A stretch of 19,054 bases of DNA from SIG603 sp964369215. GTDB taxonomy: Bacteria; Bacillota; Clostridia; Oscillospirales; Acutalibacteraceae. This document shows positions 1 to 7,476 of this stretch, piece after piece (the first letter of the stretch is position 1; the number at the start of each line of letters is the position of its first letter). Location: NCBI GenBank assembly GCA_964369215.1, contig CAYJEZ010000042.1, positions 1-19,054 on the forward strand, in the 5' to 3' direction. Made by a program: the position numbers and the translations under genes. Under the pieces are notes generated by a model. It had not been told where the DNA came from. It saw only the letters and a list, made by a program, of their open reading frames with translations, and ran no database searches.

Positions 1-54
1 CCATCGACACTCCGGGTATGAACCGAATGCTCTAGCCAGCTGAGCTATGCCGCC
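1..54 (-). tRNA. tRNA-Met (CAT), 3' part cut off by the window edge
   Basis: Read on the minus strand from 54, the sequence gives a 7-base acceptor arm (GGCGGCA), a D arm with GCTC/GAGC, and an anticodon stem TTCGG/CCGGA closing a 7-base loop TTCATAC, so the anticodon is CAT. The variable loop and first strand of the T stem follow, then the window ends. The acceptor and D-arm sequence resembles elongator tRNA-Met of low-GC Gram-positives rather than initiator tRNA. A CAT anticodon can also belong to tRNA-Ile2 with a modified C34, which cannot be excluded from the part visible. Confidence 0.93.
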
Positions 55-235
55 ACATTTATGCTCAAAAGTAATCTTGTTTTGAGTACTAGGCTATTTT
101 ACAATAAAGAAAAACATTTGTCAATACTTTTTTGAAAAAAATATTTTACTGCAAAGTAACAGCTAAAAAATTAGCCCAAATAAAGAAAAAATAATAGTTA
201 TCTATTTTAATTAATATTAATGCATGTAAGCTGGG

Positions 236-265
236 TTGCTACTTAATATTATCATTATAGATAAT
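236..265 (+). promoter_or_regulatory. weak candidate promoter for the small gene at 286
   Basis: TTGCTA (236-241) and GATAAT (260-265) are separated by 18 bases and lie just upstream of the small gene. In such AT-rich sequence chance matches are common and the leader would be very short, so this is only tentative. Confidence 0.3.
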
Positions 266-285
266 TAGTAGTTAGGATGATAATA

Positions 286-504
286 ATGGAAAAAGCAGCA
301 GATTACAAAAAAATGTACTACAAACTACTTGACGCAAGTGAAGACGTAATAGAAGTATTGAAGAAAGAGCATAAAAGTCAAGCAGTAATAGATGCCTTGT
401 CGCTTATTTTTAGTGCACAGCAAGAATGCGAAGATATATATATAGAAAGCAGTTACGAAGAGAAGGTAGTAAATTTAAATAAATGGCAAAAAAGGTTAAG
501 CTAA
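286..504 (+). CDS. small charged helical protein of unknown function (72 aa)
   Basis: I do not recognise this protein. It is short, rich in Lys, Glu, Ala and Tyr, with no signal peptide or membrane segment, and looks mostly alpha-helical and cytoplasmic. An ATG at 277 is in frame, but the Shine-Dalgarno-like AGGA (274-277) overlaps it and sits 8 bases before the ATG at 286, so 286 is the more likely start. A perfect 15-bp terminator hairpin begins directly after the stop codon, so the gene appears to be a single-gene transcript. Its left neighbour is a tRNA on the opposite strand and its right neighbour is proC. The good ribosome site, the terminator and the helical composition support a real gene; function is open. 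Confidence 0.6.
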   Translation: MEKAADYKKMYYKLLDASEDVIEVLKKEHKSQAVIDALSLIFSAQQECEDIYIESSYEEKVVNLNKWQKRLS

Positions 505-552
505 AAAAACGCATATTAATCGGGCATAAAGCTGGTTAATATGCGTTTTTAA
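505..552 (+). terminator. strong intrinsic terminator after the 72-aa gene
   Basis: The arms 505-519 and 536-550 are perfect reverse complements (15 bp, core ACGCATATTAA/TTAATATGCGT) around a 16-base loop. The right arm ends in a run of five T. It starts one base after the stop codon at 504. The left arm begins with A5, so it could also work for transcripts on the minus strand. Confidence 0.85.
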
Positions 553-611
553 TTAGATAAGCTACTGGTAAAAGTAATACAATTGTAGTTTTTAAATGAT
601 ATAAAATTAGT

Positions 612-640
612 TTGCTTAAACTCATTTGTTATGATATATT
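612..640 (+). promoter_or_regulatory. candidate sigma-A promoter for proC
   Basis: TTGCTT (612-617), a 17-base spacer and TATATT (635-640), with a TG one base before the -10 box (extended -10). It would give a leader of roughly 95 bases before proC. I see no convincing riboswitch or T-box structure in that leader. Confidence 0.5.
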
Positions 641-743
641 AATTATATCAGAAGAATTTAAGTAAAACCTTGAAATAGATAACACAAATATATTTAAAAG
701 TCTTTAAGTTAATAATCAAAAAGTTGAAAGGTAGAGTAAGAAT

Positions 744-1547
744 ATGAAAATAGGTTTTATAGGTACTGGTAATATGGCTAGCGCCATAATAGCAGGGGTA
801 ATTGCTAACAGTGCAAGCTCTAATATAAGGGCAAAGGATATTTTAGTATACGACAAAAATCAACTAAGCACAGATAAAGCAGTTAAAGATTATGGAGTTA
901 TTGCGCTTGAGAACAATAAAGAAGTAGCAACCTTGGCTGATGTTATCTTTTTAACCATTAAGCCTAAGTATTATTTTGAGGTAATTAATGAGATAAAAAG
1001 TAGTGTTACACCGCATAAAATTATTATTACTGTAGCACCGGGTAAAACACTAAAAATTCTCGAAGAGCAATTTGACACTGAAGTGAAAATTGTTAGAACT
1101 ATGCCCAACACTCCTGCATTGGTGTTAGAAGGAATGACTGCTGTATGTGCAAACGAATATGTGTCTAGTAAGGAGTTAGAAATTATTATCGCCATTTTAA
1201 ATGGAATTGGAAAAACCGAGATAATAGAAGAAGATTTAATGGATGCTGTAGTTGCTGTTAGTGGAAGTTCGCCGGCATATATTTTTATGCTTATTGAGGC
1301 TATGGCAGACGCAGCTGTGCTTCAAGGCATGGCAAGACAAACAGCGTACAAATTTGCGGCTCAAGCTATTTTGGGTTCGGCTAAAATGGTATTAGAACTA
1401 AATAAACACCCAGCTGAGTTAAAAGACATGGTTTGCTCACCCGGAGGCACAACAATTGAGGCAGTGACTACCTTAGAAGAAAAAGGATTTCGCAGTAGTG
1501 TAATGGAGGCTATGAAAAAATGTGCTGAAAAAGCAAAAGATATGTAG
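744..1547 (+). CDS. proC: pyrroline-5-carboxylate reductase
   Basis: ProC reduces 1-pyrroline-5-carboxylate to L-proline with NAD(P)H, the last step of proline synthesis, in the cytoplasm. The 267-aa length is normal for the family. The N-terminus has the Rossmann dinucleotide motif GFIGTGNMA (residues 4-12), followed by the usual VRTMPNTPA segment. The C-terminal helical dimerisation and active-site region has SGSSPAY and the family signature around HPAELKDMVCSPGGTTIEAV. The ATG at 744 fits the start of the Rossmann strand, with a weak AAAGG-type ribosome site about a dozen bases upstream. A candidate promoter lies at 612-640. It is followed on the same strand by a proline-specific peptidase gene; both act in proline metabolism, but the 130-base gap and lack of other linkage make an operon only possible. 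Confidence 0.96.
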   Translation: MKIGFIGTGNMASAIIAGVIANSASSNIRAKDILVYDKNQLSTDKAVKDYGVIALENNKEVATLADVIFLTIKPKYYFEVINEIKSSVTPHKIIITVAPGKTLKILEEQFDTEVKIVRTMPNTPALVLEGMTAVCANEYVSSKELEIIIAILNGIGKTEIIEEDLMDAVVAVSGSSPAYIFMLIEAMADAAVLQGMARQTAYKFAAQAILGSAKMVLELNKHPAELKDMVCSPGGTTIEAVTTLEEKGFRSSVMEAMKKCAEKAKDM

Positions 1548-1677
1548 GTGTGTAGCATATTATTGTTTTTTTTATTAATAATATTAAATAAAGCAAAATT
1601 ACATAAGCAAGATACATAACTTTAGCTAGGTTAGTTTGTATCGGGTAAGTAAAAAATTAAAAAAGAAGGTTATTGAA

Positions 1678-3086
1678 ATGAACAGTTCGTTTTATAAAAA
1701 AAATAGACAAGATTTATATAAAAAAATTGAAAACAATTCGATTATAGTTTTATTCGCCGGAAGAGCTCCTCATAAAACAGCAGATGCAAACTACATTTTT
1801 TTCTCTAACAGAAATTTTTTATATCTAACAGGACTAGAAGGAGTAGAGACAGAGAACTTTATTTTTATTGCAATAAAAAATAAAGATGGTGAAGTGAGTG
1901 AAACTATTTTTTCGTTACCACCTGATTTAATGATTGAAAGATGGAATGGAAGAAGGCTAAAACCTGAAGAAATAATTGGTAAAAGTGAAATTTCTAACGT
2001 AAAAAGCGCAGACGATTTTACTTCGTTTTTTCATAGAAACATTATGACAGGAAACTATAATAAATTGTATCTTGATTTACATAAAAATTCTGCAGAACAA
2101 GATAACACTTTAGCACATGATTTTGCCGAAAAAGTGATGAAAAATTATTATGATTTGTCTATTAAGAATATACACAAAGCTCTTAAACAGCTTAGAACGA
2201 TAAAAAAAACTTGCGAAATAGAGGCAATGAGAAAGGCAGAGGAAATTACAAAAGCCGGAATAATTGCAATGATGAAAGCGTCAAAACCCGGAATGTATNN
2301 NNNNNNNNNNNNNNNNNNNNNNNNNNNNNNNNNNNNNNNNNNNNNNNNNNNNNNNNNNNNNNNNNNNNNNNNNNNNNNNNNNNNNNNNNNNNNNNNNNAA
2401 TTACAAAAGCCGGAATAATTGCAATGATGAAAGCGTCAAAACCCGGAATGTATGAGTATGAATATAAAGCAGAATTTGATTATGAGCTAACAAAAAGAGG
2501 AGTGTTAGAGCCTGGTTTTACATCGATTATTAGCACAGGAGAGAATAACTTTTGCATTCATTATTATGGATATCAAGGTAAAAGTAAAGATGGGGATATG
2601 ATACTTAACGACGTAGGTGCTGTATACGATGGAATGTGTACAGATGTGTCGAGAGCTTGGCCTTGTAATGGTAAGTTTAACGAGAGGCAAACTCTTCTTT
2701 ATAAAGCAGCTTATAATACTTCAGAGTATTTGTTTAGTATTATAAAACCTGGTATGATTATGACAGATGTAGACAGATTGTGCCATGAGTTTTGTGCAAA
2801 AGAACTTGTTAAAATAGGCTTACTTGATTGCGTAGAAAATGTTGGAAAATACATGTGGCACGGTGGTGCGCACCATGTAGGGCTTGATGTGCATGATGAA
2901 GTTTATGTTGAGGATATTATGAAAAGTGGGATGGTTTTTTGTGTTGATGTAGGCATTTATGTTGAGAAATGGGGAATAGGGTTTAGGCTTGAGGACAATT
3001 GCTTAGTAACTGATACAGGGTGTGAGAATTTGTCTGCAGATATTCCAAGAAGTATAGAAGATATTGAAAAAGTAATGATGAAATAA
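1678..3086 (+). CDS. Xaa-Pro aminopeptidase (M24 family), split by a scaffold gap
   Basis: This metallopeptidase removes the N-terminal residue from peptides whose second residue is proline. The reading frame is broken only by the 100-N gap and its duplicated flank: removing one 55-bp copy plus the N run (155 bases) joins both halves into one 417-codon frame, normal for aminopeptidase P. The N-terminal domain carries FSNRNFLYLTGLEG and ERWNGRRL. The C-terminal pita-bread fold has HYYG, then metal-ligand motifs NDVGAVYDGMCTDVSR (D260, D271 of the joined protein), GAHHVGLDVHD (H347, H354) and GFRLEDN (E387). The fourth ligand position, usually the Glu of VEPG, reads VDVG (D372). The start is taken at ATG 1678, about nine bases after AAGAAGG, rather than the upstream TTG at 1636. 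The gene is probably intact in the organism. Confidence 0.9.
2244..2298. repeat. left copy of 55-bp direct repeat flanking the N gap
   Basis: These 55 bases are identical to 2399-2453 on the other side of the N run. Both encode the same peptide (TKAGIIAMMKASKPGMY) inside the aminopeptidase. This is an assembly overlap, not a biological repeat. Confidence 0.95.
2299..2398. other. assembly gap of exactly 100 N
   Basis: A run of 100 undetermined bases, the standard placeholder for a gap of unknown size. It lies inside the aminopeptidase gene between two identical 55-bp ends, so the true gap is probably negative (an unmerged contig overlap), with no missing sequence. Confidence 0.97.
2399..2453. 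repeat. right copy of 55-bp direct repeat flanking the N gap
   Basis: Identical to 2244-2298. Collapsing both copies and the N run restores one open reading frame. Confidence 0.95.
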
Positions 3087-3126
3087 TTTATTATGTAGAT
3101 AAGATGTAAAAAAACTAATTTATTAC

Positions 3127-3155
3127 TTGTTTTATTATGTCGTTTGTGGTAGAAT
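3127..3155 (+). promoter_or_regulatory. candidate promoter of the envelope polysaccharide cluster
   Basis: TTGTTT (3127-3132), a 17-base spacer and TAGAAT (3150-3155) lie about 80 bases before the first gene of the cluster. No terminator is visible between the aminopeptidase stop and this site. Confidence 0.5.
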
Positions 3156-3233
3156 GTTTTAGGTTATCTATATATACATAGTTTATATTATGTTATAACG
3201 TCATATTTATTAAAAGAGAGAGGCATTAAATAC

Positions 3234-3992
3234 ATGAATGGAAATGTAAGTCAAGCGGTAAATACTGAAAATGAAATAGAGATTAATTTAGGAGAGCTGT
3301 TCGGTGCGTTAATTAATAGAATAATTCCTATAGCATTGGTTTCGATTTTTGGTGCAGTAATAGCTTTTATTTTTACTAGTTTTTTTATTACGCCACTTTA
3401 TTCTTCATCATCAATGATATATATATTATCAAAATCAACCAGTGTTACATCACTTTCTGATATACAGCTGAGTGCTCAATTAACCGAAGACTATCAAGTG
3501 CTAGCGCTTAGCAGACCTGTTATTACTGAGGTAATTGATACTTTAGGGCTTGATTATGGGTATGAAGAGTTAATAGATATAATCACAGTTGTAAATCCTG
3601 CTGATACACATGTTCTTAAATTCATTATTGAACATGAAAATCCACAGTTAGCAGCAGATATTGCAGACTCGCTTTCAGATGTTGTAGCTGAAAGGGTTGC
3701 AAATGTAATGCAAACCGACAAACCTACAATAGTTGAAAGAGCAGTTGTGGAAGAAGATCCAACTAGCCCAAATAAAATAATGAATACAGCAATAGGGTTT
3801 ATGGTTGGAGTAGTTTTATCCTGTGCTATCGTCATTATTAGATTTATTACAGATGATACTATCAAAACAGAAGACGATGTAATGAAGTATTTAGGTGAAA
3901 ATATTTTTGCAGAAGTGCCTATAAACGAAGCTGTAGACACAAATTCAAAATCAAAAGCATTAAAAAAGAAAAATTCTCAAAAAGAAAAGTAA
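3234..3992 (+). CDS. CpsC/YwqC-type polysaccharide co-polymerase (Wzz domain)
   Basis: This is a chain-length determinant membrane protein, which controls glycan length and, in Gram-positives, activates a separate tyrosine kinase through its cytoplasmic C-terminus. The 252-aa protein starts with a short cytoplasmic segment, then a membrane helix (about 30-52), an extracellular part of about 130 residues with the Wzz start after FFITPLYSSSS, the proline-containing segment EEDPTSPNK (173-181), and a second membrane helix (about 184-206). The tail has the typical DDTIKTEDDVMKYLGENIFAEVP stretch and a lysine-rich end. AGAGAGG lies ten bases before the ATG. In most capsule loci this gene sits next to the phosphatase and kinase; here the sortase, LCP and SPDTG genes lie between them. 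It heads a plus-strand group with the next gene 42 bases downstream. Confidence 0.88.
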   Translation: MNGNVSQAVNTENEIEINLGELFGALINRIIPIALVSIFGAVIAFIFTSFFITPLYSSSSMIYILSKSTSVTSLSDIQLSAQLTEDYQVLALSRPVITEVIDTLGLDYGYEELIDIITVVNPADTHVLKFIIEHENPQLAADIADSLSDVVAERVANVMQTDKPTIVERAVVEEDPTSPNKIMNTAIGFMVGVVLSCAIVIIRFITDDTIKTEDDVMKYLGENIFAEVPINEAVDTNSKSKALKKKNSQKEK

Positions 3993-4034
3993 TTATCGAC
4001 CTCGTTTATTTGTATTAAGAAAGTTTGGTTATAA

Positions 4035-4844
4035 ATGAAAAAAAATACACGATTAATTATCATAGGAATATGTGTAATGGTATTAATTGGTTGCGCTGTT
4101 TATATTGTGTTATATTACATGGAGCAACAAAGAGAGGCAGAGTTGATGGCAGAGCTTCAGGCTATAGCTAACGCAACACCAGAGCCGACACCTGTACCAA
4201 CTCTTACGCCTACAGTAAAACCTACAGCAACCCCTGAACCAACCCCAACCCCTGAGCCGATTGAAGTTCCGATAGATTTTGCAGGGTTACAGGCACAAAA
4301 TTCAGATATTTACGCATGGATTAGTATAGCTGACACTGTAATTGATTACCCATTATTACAGTCTACTGACACTGAAGACGGATACTATTTAGACCATTTA
4401 ACCGACCACAGTTATCATAGATATGGTTCGATATATACCGAAAAAGCAAGCGGAACTGATTTTGAGATATCAAACACAGTTATTTATGGTCATGATACTG
4501 TTGATGTCAGCAGGTTTGGAGGCCTTAGGTATTATCAAGACGAAAACTACTTGCGTGAGCACGATATAATAATGGTTTATACTCCTACTTCAATATTAAC
4601 TTATCAAGTGTATGCTGCGGTAGTATTCAGCGATAAACACTTGATGTATGCATTCGACTTTGAAACAGAAGAAGGAATGCAGAAGTTTTTAGACGAAACT
4701 TATTCAAAACAAGGGTTTAATAATGTAGTAAGAGATGACATACAAGTAACATCAGAAGACAGGGTGATAACCCTTAGTACTTGTACGAATAATGATAACA
4801 CAAGATTATTAGTTCAGGCGGTGTTAATAGATGAACAAAAGTAA
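4035..4844 (+). CDS. class B sortase with a proline-rich stalk
   Basis: A membrane-anchored transpeptidase that cleaves a C-terminal sorting motif between Thr and Gly and links the protein to the cell wall. The 269-aa protein has a cytoplasmic KKNTR start, one membrane helix (about 8-27), a Thr/Pro/Glu-rich linker (about 48-76, repeated TPEPTP) and the catalytic domain. Class B features are the segment IDFAGLQAQNSDIYAWISI and the following IDYPLLQ. The catalytic residues are visible: His153 in VIYGHD, Cys250 in TLSTC and Arg257 in NTRLLV. The ribosome site is weak. The gene end overlaps the LCP start by 14 bases, so the two are probably translated together. The SPDTG protein two genes downstream is the obvious local substrate. 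Class B sortases of Clostridioides difficile use (S/P)PxTG motifs, which agrees. Confidence 0.92.
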   Translation: MKKNTRLIIIGICVMVLIGCAVYIVLYYMEQQREAELMAELQAIANATPEPTPVPTLTPTVKPTATPEPTPTPEPIEVPIDFAGLQAQNSDIYAWISIADTVIDYPLLQSTDTEDGYYLDHLTDHSYHRYGSIYTEKASGTDFEISNTVIYGHDTVDVSRFGGLRYYQDENYLREHDIIMVYTPTSILTYQVYAAVVFSDKHLMYAFDFETEEGMQKFLDETYSKQGFNNVVRDDIQVTSEDRVITLSTCTNNDNTRLLVQAVLIDEQK

Positions 4845-5844
4845 ATCAAAAGGATTTTTACTAACAGCTATATTATTAGCTGTTACAATAGTAGTTGTTA
4901 TTTTTACTTTGTTTTTGTTCTTAAATAAAAGTGATAATGGCGATACAATAGCTGACAGTGAGAACTCAAGTGACGAGGATATTAGTGTTGATGACAACTT
5001 ATATATTGACTATACAAAAATAAATTATGACGGAAAAACATATGCATATAATACAGACATTAAAACTGTACTGTTTTTAGGAGTAGATCAGTTTTCTGAC
5101 TCTTCTGAAACTGAAGAGATAGTAGGCGGTCGCTCTGACACTATGGTTTTGCTAATAGTTAATAATGCTGAAGAGTCCATTACTATGCTAAACATATCTA
5201 GGGACACTCAAACAGAAGTAAATGTTTATTCAACAAATGGAGATTATTTGTCAAGCACTGTAATGTCGTTGGCCTTACAGTATAATTATGGAGACGGCGA
5301 GGAGCGGAGCTGTTTATATACTAAAAATGCAGTTTCAAAATTATTATACGATATACCAATTAATTATTATTTATCTATGGATTTAGATGATTTAAACTCT
5401 ATAGTGAATAATATAGGCGGTATAGATGTATATATGTCTAATGATTATACTTATGTAAATCCATTGTATATAAAAGGCGAAATTGTTCATTTAGATGGAG
5501 CAATGGCTGAAGAATTTATAAGGTACAGAGATTTAAGCGTACTAAATGGTAATGAGATTAGAATGGACAGGCAAGAGGATTTTTTAACTGCTTTTTTAGA
5601 GAAAACAGATGAGCTTAGAGAAGAAGATGAAGAAGCGGTTACTGCATTAACTCAAATGATTTTACCTTATGTATTAACAGATATGGACGCTGAGACAATT
5701 AATAGAGTACTATCATACGAAGTTAAGCCAGAGTCTTATAGGTTACCAGGTGAGACGATTTTAGGTGAAGAACATTATGAGTTTTTTGTTGAACATGAAG
5801 CAATGGGAAAATTGATTGTAGATTTATTTTATGTAGAACGATAA
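4831..5844 (+). CDS. LytR-CpsA-Psr (LCP) family glycopolymer transferase
   Basis: LCP proteins move lipid-linked glycopolymers (teichoic acid, capsule) from the undecaprenyl carrier to peptidoglycan, outside the membrane; in some actinobacteria an LCP enzyme glycosylates a protein. This 337-aa protein has one N-terminal membrane helix (about 8-31), an acidic linker (33-56) and the LCP domain from about residue 78. Key residues are visible: LFLGVD, GGRSDT (R101, D103), SRDT (R124, D125), the IPINYY segment, NNIGGIDVY and the arginine-rich RYRDLSVLNGNEIRMDRQ (R231, R233, R244, R247). The start at 4831 lies inside the sortase gene. AGGCGGTG (4816-4823) sits seven bases before it, one mismatch from an ideal ribosome site, which supports this start. 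Confidence 0.93.
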   Translation: MNKSKSKGFLLTAILLAVTIVVVIFTLFLFLNKSDNGDTIADSENSSDEDISVDDNLYIDYTKINYDGKTYAYNTDIKTVLFLGVDQFSDSSETEEIVGGRSDTMVLLIVNNAEESITMLNISRDTQTEVNVYSTNGDYLSSTVMSLALQYNYGDGEERSCLYTKNAVSKLLYDIPINYYLSMDLDDLNSIVNNIGGIDVYMSNDYTYVNPLYIKGEIVHLDGAMAEEFIRYRDLSVLNGNEIRMDRQEDFLTAFLEKTDELREEDEEAVTALTQMILPYVLTDMDAETINRVLSYEVKPESYRLPGETILGEEHYEFFVEHEAMGKLIVDLFYVER

Positions 5845-5902
5845 ACATTAGCTTTATTTAGGCAAAACGGTAAAATATTCTTTATTTATTTTATTAAATA
5901 GC

Positions 5903-5931
5903 TTTACAAACTGGTTTTTGCATGTTATAAT
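5903..5931 (+). promoter_or_regulatory. strong sigma-A promoter for the SPDTG surface protein
   Basis: TTTACA (5903-5908), a 17-base spacer and a perfect TATAAT (5926-5931). It is the best-matching promoter in the window and gives a leader of about 38 bases carrying AGGAGG. It suggests the surface protein is made at a higher level than, and partly independently of, the upstream sortase and LCP genes. Confidence 0.75.
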
Positions 5932-5975
5932 GATTACGTTCTTATGATTACAAATATAAAATGAGGAGGATGATT

Positions 5976-6524
5976 ATGAAAAAAATTCTTAGTATGTTAA
6001 TGGTATCTGCAATGTTATGTCTACTTTCACTATCAGTTTTTGCAAGTAGCCCAACTACTCCAAATACTGCAACAGGTACTGATTCTAATGGTAATGCTGT
6101 TAGTGTAAATGTTGCTACTCTTGCTACTCCTAGTGATGCTGATCAAGATCAAATGGCTGCACTTATCGCTTCTGCTGCAGATGCAGATGATTTGAGCGTG
6201 TTTGCTACAGTTGACATCTCTGTTTCAGAGGATGCTGTTGCTCCATTTACTATCACAGCTACAATTAGTGGTTTGGAAGATTCTGGATACACAGAACTTT
6301 TCTTATTCCATCAAGTTGACGGCGTATGGGAATTGGTTGAAGGCGTGACAGCTAGTGGTGACACTATTACTTTTACTGTTAACAGTCTATCACCTTTTGC
6401 AGTTGTTATTGAGAAAGTTGCTTCTCCTGATACAGGCGTAGATAGCAATGTTGCAATAGTTTTTGCAGTTGCTGCACTTGCTACAGGCGTTGCATTCATT
6501 TCTACAAGAAAGAGAACTGCTTAA
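5976..6524 (+). CDS. secreted, wall-anchored surface protein with SPDTG sorting signal
   Basis: A 182-aa precursor. It begins with a signal peptide (KK start, hydrophobic 4-22, probable cleavage after V-F-A23). The mature part is rich in Ala, Thr, Ser, Val and Asp, starting with a Ser/Thr/Pro/Asn stretch. A probable beta-sandwich segment ends in LSPFAVVIE, a pattern familiar from Clostridia surface proteins. The C-terminus is a complete sorting signal: SPDTG (150-154), a hydrophobic helix, and the tail RKR. Sortase cleavage would leave about 130 residues. An ATG at 5961 is in frame but precedes the ribosome site; AGGAGG (5964-5969) lies six bases before ATG 5976, which is chosen. The gene has its own strong promoter and terminator. 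It uses many GCT, ACT and GTT codons, as in a highly expressed gene. Its exact role (structural, adhesin or glycan carrier) is unknown. Confidence 0.88.
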   Translation: MKKILSMLMVSAMLCLLSLSVFASSPTTPNTATGTDSNGNAVSVNVATLATPSDADQDQMAALIASAADADDLSVFATVDISVSEDAVAPFTITATISGLEDSGYTELFLFHQVDGVWELVEGVTASGDTITFTVNSLSPFAVVIEKVASPDTGVDSNVAIVFAVAALATGVAFISTRKRTA

Positions 6525-6550
6525 TTCTGAAGAGATAACATAATAAATAG

Positions 6551-6585
6551 AATCTCTTTTCGAGTGCGGAAAGAGATTTTATTTT
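6551..6585 (+). terminator. intrinsic terminator after the SPDTG protein gene
   Basis: AATCTCTTT (6551-6559) pairs with AAAGAGATT (6570-6578), extended by a T-G and a C-G pair around a 6-base loop, and is followed by TTATTTT. It separates the surface protein gene from the cpsB-type gene. Confidence 0.8.
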
Positions 6586-6705
6586 ATGTTATTATAAAAT
6601 TCCTGAATATTCAACCACTATGAATGGTTTAGATTATATAAAGCATGTTAAATAATTGAAGTTAATATGACAACAGCTTAGCATGCATTTTTAGGTGAAA
6701 TTATT

Positions 6706-7422
6706 TTGAAACTTATTGATATTCATTGTCACTTGCTACCGAGAATTGACGACGGTGCAAGAGACAAAGCAGAGTCGTTGTTAATGTTGAAAGAAATGGC
6801 AAAGCAAAACGTTTGCGCATTTATAGCAACACCACACTATAGGCAAAGAATGTTTGAAACTGACCCAAATGAAGTAATAACAGCCTTTCAATGGATAAGA
6901 GAAGAGGCGTTAAAACTTGGTATTAGGGCTTACTTGGGAACAGAATGCTATATTGATAGTGATATTTTTACTTTTATAGACAAAAAATTGTGTCGCACAA
7001 TGGTTGGAAGCAGTTATATTTTGGCAGAATTCTCTACATTTTCTAGTTATGCAGAGATAAGAAAACGTATTTATGCGTTAAAAAATCGAAAGCTAACACC
7101 TATTATTGCCCATGTAGAAAGGGTAGACGCACTTATTAACGATATAACAAAGATAGAGGACCTAATTTCTCTCGGAGCAAGAATTCAAATAAATGCCGGA
7201 AGTTTGATAGGCGAAGATGGTTGGAATGTTAAAAGGAAAGTTAAAAAACTAGTTAAAGCTGACCTTATACATTTTATTGCGTCTGATTCGCACAGAATAG
7301 ATAAGCGAACGCAAAATTTAGAGGCATGTGAAAAAATAGTATCAAAAACTTGGGGCGAAAGTTATTCCAAAAAAATTTTTTATGAAAATCCAGTAAAGGT
7401 TATCACCAATAAACCTATTTAG
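6706..7422 (+). CDS. CpsB/YwqE-type PHP-domain protein-tyrosine phosphatase
   Basis: This cytoplasmic metal-dependent phosphatase removes phosphate from the tyrosine cluster of the CpsD-type kinase and so helps control glycan polymerisation. The 238-aa protein is of normal length and shows the PHP metal-binding motifs in order: DIHCHLLPRIDDG (H7, H9, D16), ATPHY (H44), GTEC (E80), AEF (E108), HVER (H136) and SDSHR (D194, H196). The start codon is TTG at 6706, supported by AGGTG eight bases upstream and by the immediate start of the PHP strand; no better ATG exists. The kinase gene follows after 54 bases, so the two are probably cotranscribed. The preceding terminator implies a separate promoter in 6586-6690, where I see no convincing box pair. 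Confidence 0.92.
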   Translation: MKLIDIHCHLLPRIDDGARDKAESLLMLKEMAKQNVCAFIATPHYRQRMFETDPNEVITAFQWIREEALKLGIRAYLGTECYIDSDIFTFIDKKLCRTMVGSSYILAEFSTFSSYAEIRKRIYALKNRKLTPIIAHVERVDALINDITKIEDLISLGARIQINAGSLIGEDGWNVKRKVKKLVKADLIHFIASDSHRIDKRTQNLEACEKIVSKTWGESYSKKIFYENPVKVITNKPI

Positions 7423-7476
7423 ATAATCTTGTTTTTAATATACAATAGCGTGTTATTTTGAAAGGATAATATATTT

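Noticed and set aside
2211..2420. A separate gene start at 2211 running through the N gap, giving a second overlapping ORF for the peptidase
   Set aside because: The frame reads through the aminopeptidase in the wrong phase before the gap. It arises because the duplicated 55 bp plus 100 N add 155 bases, which shifts the frame.
2244..2453. Biological direct repeat or target-site duplication around an insertion
   Set aside because: The 55-bp length, the exact identity, the standard 100-N filler and the restored reading frame all point to an assembly overlap; no mobile element features exist.
4173..4263. Thr/Pro/Glu repeat in the sortase considered as a DNA repeat or CRISPR-like array
   Set aside because: It is a low-complexity proline-rich protein linker; the DNA units are imperfect and have no spacers.
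6621..6656. 11-codon plus-strand ORF upstream of the cpsB-type gene
   Set aside because: No ribosome site and no distinguishing features; a chance ORF in AT-rich sequence.
6656..6684. TTGAAG, 17 bases, TAGCAT as a promoter for the cpsB-type gene
   Set aside because: The -10 match is poor, and transcription would begin almost on the ribosome site, leaving no room for a leader.
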